A DNA stretch of 64,000 nucleotides, taken from positions 372,001 to 436,000 of the forward strand of contig NZ_JBCNJT010000003.1 in NCBI RefSeq assembly GCF_039596395.1, read 5' to 3'. The stretch is from Fluviicola sp. GTDB lineage: Bacteria; Bacteroidota; Bacteroidia; Flavobacteriales_D; Crocinitomicaceae. The notes under the pieces are model-generated. The model saw only the letters and a program-made list of their open reading frames with translations, did no database searches and was not told the origin of the DNA. The position numbers and the translations under genes are program-made. This document shows, piece by piece, positions 16,313 to 26,066 of this stretch. How positions within the stretch are numbered: position 1 is the stretch's first letter; every line of letters starts with the position of its first letter.

Positions 16313-17587
16313 ATGAGAAAAACAATTCTTGCCTTCGTATTCGTTTGTTCCGTTTTGGGGGCTCACGCAACGACCATCCTTCCTGCCTGTAAACGCTTGC
16401 AGGTTGCCAAATACGACGCACCGACCGGAGCGCTTTCACATGCTTTCATCCCGATGCGTTTCGGAAAGGCGCAATCGACCGTTGAACTAACAGAAAAGCT
16501 GCCTGCGCATGCCGAAGTCATAGCCGTTGATATCGTCTACACCGATTTCCCGAAAGGAAGATCGTTTGATGTGCTGAATGAAAAACGCGCGCAAACTTTA
16601 TTGGAATTGTACCCGGTGATCAGGAAAAGTAATGTCTCCGAATGGAACCTGGTGGCTCAAACGGAATGTGAAAACCTGGAAGAAGCTGCTGCGCTTTTTC
16701 ATGGAGTGGTGGTTCATTACCGTGTTCCGCCAACGATTGAAAGTATGAAAAGTGAAATTTCGTTCCTGAAAACAGTTGGTGCGCCATCAAAACCGGAATC
16801 AAAAACAATGTCACACAAAAGTTTTGAGCGGACAATGGGAGCCTCAACCCGTGAAGTGGCTATAACGGGAACAGGAACGGATTTTCTCTCCGGAACAGCG
16901 GTTTGTGCAACAACTTCCGTGACACCGGTTGCGGGAAGTATGGTATTTCCAAATGCTTCTGCCGACCAGGTGATAGCGAATGTTTTTAACCGGAATAAAT
17001 GGAAAAATATGACTATTGCCGCAGATATTACCGGAAGTATGTCGCCCTACACCGGGCAGTTGTTATTGTGGCTGGCACTTCAGTTCAACAATGAAAAAGT
17101 CAAACAGATCACGTTTTTCAACGACGGCGACCGGAAAACCGAAGCTCAAAAGCAGATCGGGCAAATAGGGGGGATTTACCAAACGGCAACCTGTGACATA
17201 GAAACCGTGCGTAAACTGGCCATCAAAGCGATGACCGGGGGCTGTGGCGGCGATGGACCAGAAAATAACATCGAAGGCTTGCTGAAAGCGTATCAAAGCA
17301 ACCCGGGTTGTAAAGAATTGATCCTGGTTGCAGATGCATTGGCGCCGGTGAAAGACATCCGTTTACTGGAGCAGGTCAAAGTGCCCGTGCGCGTTGTTCT
17401 TTGCGGAACGTATTACGGACTGCACCCGGATTACCTGTTGATTGCGGCCAAAACCGGCGGATCGGTGCATACCATAGAGGATGATATTTTGAACCTGGCA
17501 ACGATGAAAGAAGGAGAAACGTTCAAAATCAGCGGCCGTACATACCAAATAACGAAAGGTACATTTATTCTAATAAAGAACAGTTAA
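16313..17587 (+). CDS. Secreted protein with von Willebrand A-like domain
   Basis: The start at 16313 gives a signal peptide (MRKTILAFVFVCSVLGAHA). The 424-residue product has an N-terminal region of about 190 residues without known domain, then a vWA-like Rossmann domain: strand IAADITGSMS with a MIDAS-like D228-x-T230-x-S232 (DxTGS in place of DxSxS), a second loop GGCGGDGPENNIEG (about 309-322) supplying the acidic residue, and strands ELILVADA and VRVVLCGT. Such domains bind metal-dependent protein ligands or chaperone assembly. The partner is unknown. The tandem WG-repeat genes follow on the same strand. Confidence 0.7.
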   Translation: MRKTILAFVFVCSVLGAHATTILPACKRLQVAKYDAPTGALSHAFIPMRFGKAQSTVELTEKLPAHAEVIAVDIVYTDFPKGRSFDVLNEKRAQTLLELYPVIRKSNVSEWNLVAQTECENLEEAAALFHGVVVHYRVPPTIESMKSEISFLKTVGAPSKPESKTMSHKSFERTMGASTREVAITGTGTDFLSGTAVCATTSVTPVAGSMVFPNASADQVIANVFNRNKWKNMTIAADITGSMSPYTGQLLLWLALQFNNEKVKQITFFNDGDRKTEAQKQIGQIGGIYQTATCDIETVRKLAIKAMTGGCGGDGPENNIEGLLKAYQSNPGCKELILVADALAPVKDIRLLEQVKVPVRVVLCGTYYGLHPDYLLIAAKTGGSVHTIEDDILNLATMKEGETFKISGRTYQITKGTFILIKNS

Positions 17588-17636
17588 GTGATTGAAATGA
17601 ATCCATTTTCAGCAGGGATTGAAACTTAAAAATTCC

Positions 17637-17648
17637 TATTTTAGCGGC
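17637..17648 (+). promoter_or_regulatory. Candidate -7 region TATTTTAGCGGC
   Basis: 16 nt before the ATG at 17665; shares the TAnTTTAGCGGC word with 13494-13505. Confidence 0.4.
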
Positions 17649-17664
17649 GTTATCAATCCCTGTA

Positions 17665-19626
17665 ATGAAAATAATTCTGACCTTACTTCTTGGTGTTTTT
17701 ATTCAAACCGCCTTTGCTCAAAATTCCGCTGCAAACCTCCTGTTCGAGATCGATAACCAGTACATTTTTGCCGATACAAACGGGAATGTTGCCTTTGGAA
17801 AACGCTTTGATGATGTCTATGTAACGGATTATCAAAACCGGGAATACATTGTCCGTTTTAAAGGGAAATACGGCGTTGTGCGCCATAATCAAGCTGTTTT
17901 TCCGGTAGAATATGACCAGATTACGAGCCTGAATCCGACTTACTATTCTTATTTATACATCCTGCGCCGTGGACAGTTGAATGCACTAGCCACAACGGAC
18001 GGAGTTATCCATACCGGGTTTGATTACCAGCGAATTGCTTTGTATTCACTCGATGGTGCCTCGGAAAATAAAGGATTGAATGACAACGGTAATTTCTTTC
18101 AATTGTACCTGCCAACAGCTAAAAGCCTGTTGATGTATGTGGATAAATCGAATAAAAGCAAGCTGCTTACCGGTGAGCCGGTCGACGGAATAAAGGATGC
18201 AAACGGCATGTTTGTATTGAAAAAAGGAAAGCAGCAGGCGCTGTTCGAATTTGACAAGACGACTTTGAGCCTGAAACAAATTCATCCGTATGCGGAACAA
18301 TCTTTCAACCTGCAATATGGCATTTATTCCGTTTGGAACCCGCAAAAAGGGATCACTAAAAAATATTCCTACGATCATGTCCTGCTGGAAACCTTTAAGG
18401 GACCGGAAGTGTATGATGAAGCTATGATAGGCCCCGGAGAAGAGGAGGAAGAAAACGATCCGCCAATGGAAATGGTAATGGAGAAAAAAGATCTGGACCG
18501 CGCACGAAAATCCCTCCAGGCAGGATACAGGGATAACGTGTTCCAATCTTTTAAAACCATAGAAACGCCTCCTTCTTTGCTTGGAGACTTATTGAAGTAC
18601 ACGGCAACATTTGAAGTGACAGGCAAAAAAGGAGATTGGTTGGTGAACGCCCATTTTCGGAAAATATGGGCAAGCCCGAAAGACAATCAAAAAGATACTG
18701 CTTTTCATGTATTAGCGAATGAAGTGTTTGTTCCGGAATTTCCGACAGGAATCATTTTGACAAAAACGGGGAAATTATATGGCGCCGTGGATAGCCGCGG
18801 GAATGAGTTATTCGCACCCCGTTTTGAAAAAATAGAACGTTTACGTGGAGAAGATGGAGAGGACTGGATGCTGGTAAAAGAAGGAAAAGAATCCGTGCTG
18901 TATTTTTACGAACAGGTAAGCGGCCAAATATATACGGTTTTGAAGGGTACAAATAAGGATGAAATCGAGATCCACACGGAGTATTTGCTTGTAAAAAGAC
19001 CTGTAAGTAAAAAGAAATACCAGGTAAAACTAGTGAAATGGATGCCGCCGTTTAAGACCATCAAACCGGTTGTCCTGGATTTCAATGACTTTTATGAAAA
19101 TATTGTACCCGGTAACCCCTTTCCTTATTTCCTGAATACCAGTAGAAACGGTAAAAAAGGAATTCTAACCGTGATGGGAATACCTGTAATTGCCTGTCAG
19201 TACGATTCCATTCAACTTGATGCCTATTATGCGCCGCTAATCTCCAGGTTTCAGGGGTATCCGGATTACCGGGTATTGCAGCCCATTTTTTCGGCGTACC
19301 TTAACGGGAAGAAACACATTTATCATCCTACGAATAATCAGCAATCCGCGGTAATGATTCATTCGTTCAAAGAAAGCACTTTGAATGCCACAGCAAAGAT
19401 CTCCGACGACGGGCTTTTTGTAATAGACGACGTGGGAACCAACCTGGTAAATATCTATTCCATCAACGGAAACCTGTTGTCCCGGGAACCGGTTTCTTTG
19501 CACCCGGATAACCGGAAATATGCTTCTTTCAATCAAACATACTGGTACATCCGCGGAAAAAATGCGCAGGGTAAAGATGTCCTGATGGGTAGGAACGGGG
19601 CGTGGTTTGTGCTGCCGGATAAGTAG
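17665..19626 (+). CDS. Secreted WG-repeat-like protein, paralogue 1
   Basis: A 653-residue protein with a signal peptide (IQTAFAQ). Repeated strand-turn units of the KWG/WG type recur along it: YIFADTNGNVAFGKRFDDV, IVRFKGKYGVVRHNQAVFP, LYGAVDSRGNELFAPRFEKI, RNGKKGILTVMGIPVIACQYDSI. The segment 255-300 is acidic (EEEEEN) and variable. The last residues GAWFVLPDK are shared with the next gene. No T9SS domain is visible, so it probably stays in the periplasm or outer membrane. Function unknown. It is followed 114 nt later by a clear paralogue of the same length and order. Confidence 0.75.
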   Translation: MKIILTLLLGVFIQTAFAQNSAANLLFEIDNQYIFADTNGNVAFGKRFDDVYVTDYQNREYIVRFKGKYGVVRHNQAVFPVEYDQITSLNPTYYSYLYILRRGQLNALATTDGVIHTGFDYQRIALYSLDGASENKGLNDNGNFFQLYLPTAKSLLMYVDKSNKSKLLTGEPVDGIKDANGMFVLKKGKQQALFEFDKTTLSLKQIHPYAEQSFNLQYGIYSVWNPQKGITKKYSYDHVLLETFKGPEVYDEAMIGPGEEEEENDPPMEMVMEKKDLDRARKSLQAGYRDNVFQSFKTIETPPSLLGDLLKYTATFEVTGKKGDWLVNAHFRKIWASPKDNQKDTAFHVLANEVFVPEFPTGIILTKTGKLYGAVDSRGNELFAPRFEKIERLRGEDGEDWMLVKEGKESVLYFYEQVSGQIYTVLKGTNKDEIEIHTEYLLVKRPVSKKKYQVKLVKWMPPFKTIKPVVLDFNDFYENIVPGNPFPYFLNTSRNGKKGILTVMGIPVIACQYDSIQLDAYYAPLISRFQGYPDYRVLQPIFSAYLNGKKHIYHPTNNQQSAVMIHSFKESTLNATAKISDDGLFVIDDVGTNLVNIYSINGNLLSREPVSLHPDNRKYASFNQTYWYIRGKNAQGKDVLMGRNGAWFVLPDK

Positions 19627-19740
19627 TTCATGTAAAAACGCACCCACTAGTTAGTTCTAATCATTTATTGGTTGCAGCTGCCGAAAGGTTGAAATCGGGG
19701 AGGTAAAATGGATAAATTTAGCCTGCCTTATATTTTAACC

Positions 19741-21687
19741 ATGACAAAAGCACTTTTGTTTTTTGGGTGCATGCTGAGCGCAGGCTTGTTTGCCCAGAAT
19801 CACTACCAACCCTTTAAGATCGATAACCAGTTTATTCTTGCCGATACCAATGGCAATATTCCTTTTTCCGTGCGATTTGATGAGGTGCAGGATATGATTT
19901 CGCATAAGAGCGAATACATTGTACGCGCTAAAGGAAAAGAGGGTGTGGTCATGAACGGTAAATATGTTTTTCCCTGTGAATATGACCGGGTACTTCCCGT
20001 TTACCTGTTCAGGTATCATCTGTTTTCATTGGAGAAAAACGGGAAGAAAGCTCTTGGAACAACAGATGGAGTGATTCATTCGGGATTTGAGTATGAAGAT
20101 ATCCGGAAATACACCACATCGGAAAGTCCGCCGGATTATGAGCCGGATTATGAGGGAAATTTTTTGTTCGCTGAGAAAGAAGAGCAATTTCAGTTGTTTT
20201 ATAACGTCGAATCCGGTAAAACGGTTTTACTGACCAAAGACCCTGTTGACAATATCCAGGACTGGAAAGAGTTCTTCGTGTTCCGGAAAGGAAAGCAGGA
20301 AGCGTTGTATCATTTCGATACGAAAACATTTGTTTTAAAAGAAATCATCCCGTTTTCCAACCAGTATATTCAATTGACAAGGGAGGTTTACACGATTTTG
20401 GACCAAACTGCAAAGACCGCTAAAACGTATACTTACGAACATGTCTTAACGGAAACCAGAGAGAATGTATTTATACCGGCCGTTATGCCTAAAAATTACC
20501 GGTTGAAAAAAGAACGGGAAGGACCAGCTCCTTTGGGTCAGCCACTAGGTAAGCAGAGTTTTGTATTGGCGAATGATCGGGAAAATTTGCTTGCAGGAAG
20601 ATATGGGAACTTTTTCAATGCCTTCCAGAGACCGAGATGGCTGGATAACTCAATAACCAGGCCTTTCCAGGCAAAAATGAGCGTTTCCGGTGCGAAAGAT
20701 GAGTGGGAAGTAAGCTCACATTTTTACGAAGGAGTAAGCCAGTTTAAGCAGAAGGATACGTTGTTTAAAGTTGAAGCGGATGGATTTATCGGAAACGATA
20801 CTATGAGTTCCATTTTGCTGATCCGGAAAGGGAAATACACTGGCGCGCTGGACAGTCACGGAAATGAAATTCTCCCGGCAAAATACACGGAGTTGGAGCA
20901 TTTGTACGGAAACAACAACTCTGAGTGGCTGGTGGTAAGAGAAGCAAACCGTTCTCTTTTGTTGTTTTATAACCCGCTGAAGAAATGGATAGATACCATT
21001 TTTACCGGAGGTAAGGACGACCAGTTTGAGTTTTACGGGTATTTTATTCGGGTCAAACAAACTGTTTCAAGGAAAACCACCCGGATGAAACTGCTGCAGC
21101 TGAAAGATTTCAACCTGTTTAAGCGATTAACGGTCAGTGACGAAAATGAATATTTTGATTCCATCGTACCGGACGATAAGCTTCCTGTCTTTTTTAAGGC
21201 CTTTCAGGATGGAAAAGCGGGAATGCTCTCCAATAAAGGAAAAGTGCTCATTCCGTTCGAATACGATTCGGTGACTGTGAACGGGTACTATTTCACGGAA
21301 TGGAAATACGGTAATCCCAGATACAATGGAATTCAACCGGTTTTTTCTGCTTACATCAACGGGAAACAGCATGTTTTTCATCCGACCGGTGACCGCGCAT
21401 CGGAGCACCTGATCCATACTTTTGCGGATGGTTCGCTGAGTGCGGCGGCATCTATTTCCGACGACGCAATGTTTGCAGCAGAACCTGCCGGAAATGGACT
21501 GGTGCATATTTATTCCATCGCTACAGGAAAAAAACTGACCAGGGAACCGGTTCGTTTAGATCCTGAAAGCCTGAAAAAAACAGCTTCGGTAGATTATTAC
21601 TGGTTTGTGAGTGCAAAAGATCAGAAGGGCAAAGATGTTTTCATCGGTCAGAACGGGGCGTGGTTTGTGCTGCCGGATAAAAATTAG
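19741..21687 (+). CDS. Secreted WG-repeat-like protein, paralogue 2
   Basis: The start at 19741 (MTKALLFFGCMLSAGLFAQ) yields a good signal peptide; the TTG/ATG starts 33 nt earlier do not. The 648-residue product matches paralogue 1 from end to end (KIDNQFILADTNGN vs EIDNQYIFADTNGN; GKDVFIGQNGAWFVLPDK vs GKDVLMGRNGAWFVLPDK), with a divergent middle around residue 260-320. It is the product of a tandem duplication that has since diverged substantially. A weak GGGAGG/CCTCCC hairpin lies at 21698-21718 after it. Confidence 0.75.
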   Translation: MTKALLFFGCMLSAGLFAQNHYQPFKIDNQFILADTNGNIPFSVRFDEVQDMISHKSEYIVRAKGKEGVVMNGKYVFPCEYDRVLPVYLFRYHLFSLEKNGKKALGTTDGVIHSGFEYEDIRKYTTSESPPDYEPDYEGNFLFAEKEEQFQLFYNVESGKTVLLTKDPVDNIQDWKEFFVFRKGKQEALYHFDTKTFVLKEIIPFSNQYIQLTREVYTILDQTAKTAKTYTYEHVLTETRENVFIPAVMPKNYRLKKEREGPAPLGQPLGKQSFVLANDRENLLAGRYGNFFNAFQRPRWLDNSITRPFQAKMSVSGAKDEWEVSSHFYEGVSQFKQKDTLFKVEADGFIGNDTMSSILLIRKGKYTGALDSHGNEILPAKYTELEHLYGNNNSEWLVVREANRSLLLFYNPLKKWIDTIFTGGKDDQFEFYGYFIRVKQTVSRKTTRMKLLQLKDFNLFKRLTVSDENEYFDSIVPDDKLPVFFKAFQDGKAGMLSNKGKVLIPFEYDSVTVNGYYFTEWKYGNPRYNGIQPVFSAYINGKQHVFHPTGDRASEHLIHTFADGSLSAAASISDDAMFAAEPAGNGLVHIYSIATGKKLTREPVRLDPESLKKTASVDYYWFVSAKDQKGKDVFIGQNGAWFVLPDKN

Positions 21688-21751
21688 CAAGTACCAGGGA
21701 GGAAAACCAAAACCTCCCCGGTCATCAAGCTTTTGTTAAGCGGAAATAAGA

Positions 21752-23272
21752 TCAGTTTTTCATCGCCATTTCCAGTTCGTTGTAGGAGAATGGTTTGAAT
21801 TCGCTGATGGTGAGTTCTTTTGTGGTCAACTGAACCGTTTGGTTGGCCATCAAAGGTTTATCGCCATCGAAGGAAAAAGCAATTACGCGTACGGATTGAT
21901 CCAGCGGTATGTCTTCAAATTTCCATCCTTGCAGCGTTTGTTTGCCGGCCAGCTGTGCCTGGAATTTGTCAAACACCAGGATTACTTTTACCGGTTTTTT
22001 CTGATCGCCTTTCACTAAAATGTCTTCTTTCTGATCGGATTCTTTAAAATGATCGCAGTTGTGCCATCCCAGCTGGTTGACCTCGAGGATGTAGTTGTTC
22101 AATTCTTTGGCCGTGAAATCATCGACCAGTTCGGCTTTGAATTTACCGTATTTGCGTTTTACACGGTTGCGGATCTTGTCTTCCGAAACTCCTTTTTTAC
22201 CGGTGAAAGACAAGAACAGGGAAGTTTGGTTGTAGAAGGCCGACATGGTTTTGATGTCCAGAGCGGGGGCTTTGTCAAACAACCGCTGCAATTCATCCAG
22301 GATATCTTCATGTGCCACCAGGTCGGATTCCATGAGCTTGATCCGTCCCTTCCGGTTCAGGTGCAGCTTGGTTTGGATCTTACGTCCGGGTAAAGCCAGC
22401 CAGGATTGCAGTTTGGTGCCGTTGATATCCTGTTCTTCCAGCCAGTCGAGTAAGGATTGATCGGTATTTTCCATCATCCAGTTCACATCTTTTTCATTCA
22501 ATTTGGCGGTGAATTCATGGATACGTAAGTGAAGGCTTTTGTCTTTTTTAGCGCTAATCTCCGCAGCAACAACCGGTTCTTCCAAAACTTCCGGAGCAGG
22601 TGTGTGCAGGTTCCATTTCACCAGGTCACCGTCCATCACACCGCTAAATGATTGCATGTCGAGGTTCGTACCGAATTTCGGGAAGAGCACAATGGCTTCT
22701 TTTTCAGGGTCCAAAACCAGTTTCTGATCATTCAGGAGTGCCTGGATATGGATCATACCGCCGGATTCCAACAGTTTTCCGTCGCTGGTTTCTGTTACCA
22801 GGTTGTTGGCCAGGAATGCCAGCTGGTTGTCACAAACTTTCAGTTCAATGGTAACCGGCTCGCTGACCACATTTCCCTGTTCGTCTTTGAAGGCAGATTC
22901 CTGGAAGAAAACCTGCGTGCCGTTGGTACTGGTAACCGAAGAAGGCTCCGTAGGATCAATGGTAAATACTTCTGTTTCCGGATTGTATTTTGCCAGCAAA
23001 GCTCCGAGTTTTTCCAGGTCCGTTATTTCGGGAATAACCGGTTGCGGTTCTACGGGTTGAGTTCTCAATCGTTTGAACGTTGGATTGGCTGTTTCCGGTT
23101 CACGGGTGAAGGCAGCCAACCGGAAGGTTTCCGAAGGTTTTGAGGCAGGTAATTTTGCCTGGTCTTTGTTTTTGATGATCGCTGTGTGCTTTGTAGCAGC
23201 CGGCGAAGTGCAGGAGGTGTGGATGAGGAAACACACACCCATAGCCATGAGGTAAGATAAGTAGTTTCGCAT
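21752..23272 (-). CDS. Large lipoprotein, function unknown
   Basis: A 506-residue lipoprotein (leader ending in IHTSC, Cys 21). Residues about 95-215 read like the beta-sandwich found in many Bacteroidota surface proteins (NGTQVFFQESAFKDEQGNVV, VTIELKVCDN, LLESGGMIHIQA). The C-terminal half carries a domain with three short helices and strands (WLALPGRKIQTKLHLNRKG, IRNRVKRKYGKFKAELVDDF) and a closing extracellular-type beta region. I cannot name a family. It is a single gene convergent with WG paralogue 2. Confidence 0.65.
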   Translation of the reverse strand: MRNYLSYLMAMGVCFLIHTSCTSPAATKHTAIIKNKDQAKLPASKPSETFRLAAFTREPETANPTFKRLRTQPVEPQPVIPEITDLEKLGALLAKYNPETEVFTIDPTEPSSVTSTNGTQVFFQESAFKDEQGNVVSEPVTIELKVCDNQLAFLANNLVTETSDGKLLESGGMIHIQALLNDQKLVLDPEKEAIVLFPKFGTNLDMQSFSGVMDGDLVKWNLHTPAPEVLEEPVVAAEISAKKDKSLHLRIHEFTAKLNEKDVNWMMENTDQSLLDWLEEQDINGTKLQSWLALPGRKIQTKLHLNRKGRIKLMESDLVAHEDILDELQRLFDKAPALDIKTMSAFYNQTSLFLSFTGKKGVSEDKIRNRVKRKYGKFKAELVDDFTAKELNNYILEVNQLGWHNCDHFKESDQKEDILVKGDQKKPVKVILVFDKFQAQLAGKQTLQGWKFEDIPLDQSVRVIAFSFDGDKPLMANQTVQLTTKELTISEFKPFSYNELEMAMKN

Positions 23273-23400
23273 TTGGATTCAGTTTGCAGCTATTAATGCA
23301 AAAAGAATGAATTGGTTACAAAAAATGTGAATGATCAATGAGTTAAGTATCAATTATCAAGGAAACCACACTCATTCTCATTCTGTTTCCCACACTGTCC

Positions 23401-24471
23401 TTAGCATCCGTCGTCCCACGGACCTTCCCTGGTAATTATTTTGAAAGAATCCCCGGTGAAGCGAACCAACCCGCCGCCGCCGCCAATCCACATCAGACCA
23501 AATTTATCCTGGTAAAATGCTTGCACTGCTCCCATGTGGAGTCCTTGCTTTTCATGGTAGTTGTAAATCTTCTGGTTTTGGTATAGGTAAATCCCGAAAC
23601 CTTCGCAGGAAAACCAGATGTTCTCTTTCGGGTCTTCGTAGACGGTCCATACCTCATTGCCACCGATCCCGTTTTGGGCATTGAACGTTTGAAAATCCTT
23701 CTTTCCTTTCCCCGTAGGAGTGTATTTGCTGATACCGTTATCCATGGAGCCGAACCACATATATCCGTGTTTGTCTTCCAGGATGCAGGTCAGGTTGTTT
23801 GAGCACAAGCCGTCTTTTGTGTTCAGTTGCAGGAAGTTCTTCCCGTCGAATTTAAAAGCGCCCTTGTCTGCGGTAGCAAACCACAAATTTCCTTTCCGGT
23901 CTTCTGTAATGGCTCGGATCCAGCTTTTTTGAGCGTTAGGCAAGGAGAAAGCTTCAAAGGTTTCCCCGTTAAAACGGCACAATCCCCGGGATGTTCCTGC
24001 CCAAATGGTGCCTCTGCTGTCCTGGAAAATACACCAGGTGCTTTTATCGCTCAAACCTTCTTTTTCCCCGAAATTCCGGAAGCTTTTTCCCGGACCGGCA
24101 GCAATGTCATACCTGGAAATGCCGTTATTGGTAGAAAACCATACTTTACCCTGTTTGTCTTCCATGATTCCTGTAACCTGCGACCCGCTGAGCCCGTCTG
24201 AAGTAGTCAGGTAAGAAAGTTTATACCCGTCGAAAAGCGCCAGGCCGTCTGAGTTTGTTCCGAACCACAAAAATCCCCGGCTGTCCTGGAAAACACGCCG
24301 AACGTATTCACTCACAGCATTGCTGTAATAACAAGGTGGCTGAGGGCCGTAAACCACGGTATCTTCCCGGTAATCCGGTTTTGGAATGGATGCTTCCTGT
24401 TTTTTGACGTCTGAAGTTTGCGCGCTGTAAAGGCAAAAAATGACCGATGCCCCGATTAAAAATGCTTTCAT
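23401..24471 (-). CDS. Secreted beta-propeller of two-component-regulator (Reg_prop) repeats
   Basis: The start at 24471 (MKAFLIGASVIFCLYSAQT) gives a signal peptide; the longer start adds charged residues in front. The 356-residue product is made of about seven Reg_prop units with the hallmark VFQDSRGFLWFGTNSDGLALFDG, IMEDKQGKVWFSTNNGISRYD and similar repeats, each ending in WFGT/WFAT. This is the sensor propeller of hybrid histidine kinases, but no kinase, transmembrane or Y_Y_Y domain is present, so it is a free-standing secreted propeller. Ligand unknown. Confidence 0.8.
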   Translation of the reverse strand: MKAFLIGASVIFCLYSAQTSDVKKQEASIPKPDYREDTVVYGPQPPCYYSNAVSEYVRRVFQDSRGFLWFGTNSDGLALFDGYKLSYLTTSDGLSGSQVTGIMEDKQGKVWFSTNNGISRYDIAAGPGKSFRNFGEKEGLSDKSTWCIFQDSRGTIWAGTSRGLCRFNGETFEAFSLPNAQKSWIRAITEDRKGNLWFATADKGAFKFDGKNFLQLNTKDGLCSNNLTCILEDKHGYMWFGSMDNGISKYTPTGKGKKDFQTFNAQNGIGGNEVWTVYEDPKENIWFSCEGFGIYLYQNQKIYNYHEKQGLHMGAVQAFYQDKFGLMWIGGGGGLVRFTGDSFKIITREGPWDDGC

Positions 24472-24845
24472 AATTTTTCCGTTTCCATAAAAGTAGAGCC
24501 TGCTCAATTCAATTCATTTAAAGCAATGTAAATTAGTGTAAACAGAAAGGAAAATTTTGTCAGATACAAGTAAAAGAGGCGACTGGTAAGGGCCATAAAA
24601 ATCTGCATCTGTGGTAAACTATCATTTGATTCTTTGAACAAAATTGCCATAAGAATCTCTGAAAGAGATTACCTGACTTAGGTACATAACTCCCACTGGT
24701 AAGCGCCTCCAAACATTTGTGCATCTGCGGTAGAATAACAAAATTGGTTAATAGTGGTTAGTGTCATGGAATTTGTGTCATGGAAATAGGTGTTTATAAT
24801 CGTTAACTATTCCCGGGTTATTGCATCATTGTTCTGAATAATCCC
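24472..24845. repeat. Spacer with two diverged direct repeats
   Basis: No gene seen. ACTGGTAAG...TGCATCTGTGGTA (24582-24616) recurs as ACTGGTAAG...TGCATCTGCGGTA (24695-24732), 113 nt apart, so an ancient repeat lies upstream of the aminotransferase promoter. A short GTCATGGAA duplication follows at 24763-24785. Confidence 0.6.
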
Positions 24846-24853
24846 TAAATTTG
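24846..24853 (+). promoter_or_regulatory. -7 box of the aminotransferase-hldA operon
   Basis: TAAATTTG matches TAnnTTTG. A TTG at 24821-24823 is 22 nt upstream. The ATG at 24876 leaves a leader of about 20 nt. Confidence 0.6.
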
Positions 24854-24875
24854 AAACTCATTAACGAAGCAATTT

Positions 24876-26066
24876 ATGATTCAATTATCTAATCGCGTAT
24901 TGGAAATGGAAGAGTCGGCAACCCTGGCCATGTCTCGAAAAAGCAGAGAATTACGTGCCCAGGGAAAAGACATCATTTCATTGAGTTTGGGAGAACCGGA
25001 TTTTCATACCCCGGATTTCATTAAAAAAGCAGCCGAAGAGGCCATGGAGCAGAACTTCACTACATATACACCTGTTCCCGGATACGATGATTTGAGAGAT
25101 GCCATTGCGAATAAATTCAACCGTGATAACGGGATTCCGTACAAACGTGAAAACATTGTTGTTTCAACCGGGGCAAAGCAATCGATTGCCAACCTGGTGA
25201 TGGCTGTTATCAATCCGGGCGATGAGGTTATCATTCCGGCGCCTTACTGGGTTTCCTATGCAGAGATCGTGAAAGTGGCCGGTGGTATTCCGGTGGTGGT
25301 TGCTACGACTATTGAAAGCGATTTTAAATTTACCCCGGAGCAATTCCGCCAAGCACTTTCCCCGAAAACCAAAATGATGATGTTCTCATCGCCTTGTAAT
25401 CCTACGGGAACGGTTTATACCAAAGAAGAATTGAGAGCATTGGCAGATGTGGTGAAAGAAAATCCGGATATTCTTGTAATGTCGGACGAAATCTACGAAC
25501 ACATCAATTTCGTGGGACACAACCATTCCATGGCACAATTTGAAGACGTTCGTGAGCAAATCGTAACCGTAAACGGCGTTTCGAAAGCCTGGGCAATGAC
25601 CGGTTGGAGAGTCGGATACATCGGTGCTCCGAAAGAAATTGCAGAAGCCTGTAATAAAATCCAGGGACAGTTCACTTCAGGAACATGTTCCATCGCACAA
25701 CGTGCAACCATTGCCGCAGTCAATGCAGATCCTGCTATTCTGAAAGACATGGTGAAAGCATTTGAGAACAGACGGAAACTGGTGTTGGATGCTTTGGACA
25801 AGATGCCGGGTGTGAAGAGCAATCAACCGGGCGGAGCATTTTATGTGTTCCCGGACATTTCCAGTTTCTTCGGGAAAAAGCATGGAGATGCGACGATCAA
25901 TACTGCAGAGGATTTGTGCATGTACCTGTTGGATAAAGGAGTGGCGCTGGTTTCCGGCGAAGCTTTCGGTGATGCCAACTGTATGCGTATTTCCTACGCA
26001 GCTTCAGAAGAAACATTGACCGAAGCCATGAAACGCGTTGCAAACGCATTAGCAGAATTGAATTAA
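24876..26066 (+). CDS. Pyridoxal-phosphate aminotransferase, aspartate aminotransferase-like
   Basis: A 396-residue class I aminotransferase (fold type I), about the usual length. The PLP lysine is K237 in VNGVSKAWAMTGWR; N175 in SSPCNPTGTV and D204/Y207 in VMSDEIYEH complete the cofactor site. It moves an amino group between Glu/2-oxoglutarate and a 2-oxo acid, most often oxaloacetate, in amino acid synthesis. The family includes several specificities, so the substrate is inferred. The heptose kinase starts directly after its stop codon. Confidence 0.9.
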   Translation: MIQLSNRVLEMEESATLAMSRKSRELRAQGKDIISLSLGEPDFHTPDFIKKAAEEAMEQNFTTYTPVPGYDDLRDAIANKFNRDNGIPYKRENIVVSTGAKQSIANLVMAVINPGDEVIIPAPYWVSYAEIVKVAGGIPVVVATTIESDFKFTPEQFRQALSPKTKMMMFSSPCNPTGTVYTKEELRALADVVKENPDILVMSDEIYEHINFVGHNHSMAQFEDVREQIVTVNGVSKAWAMTGWRVGYIGAPKEIAEACNKIQGQFTSGTCSIAQRATIAAVNADPAILKDMVKAFENRRKLVLDALDKMPGVKSNQPGGAFYVFPDISSFFGKKHGDATINTAEDLCMYLLDKGVALVSGEAFGDANCMRISYAASEETLTEAMKRVANALAELN

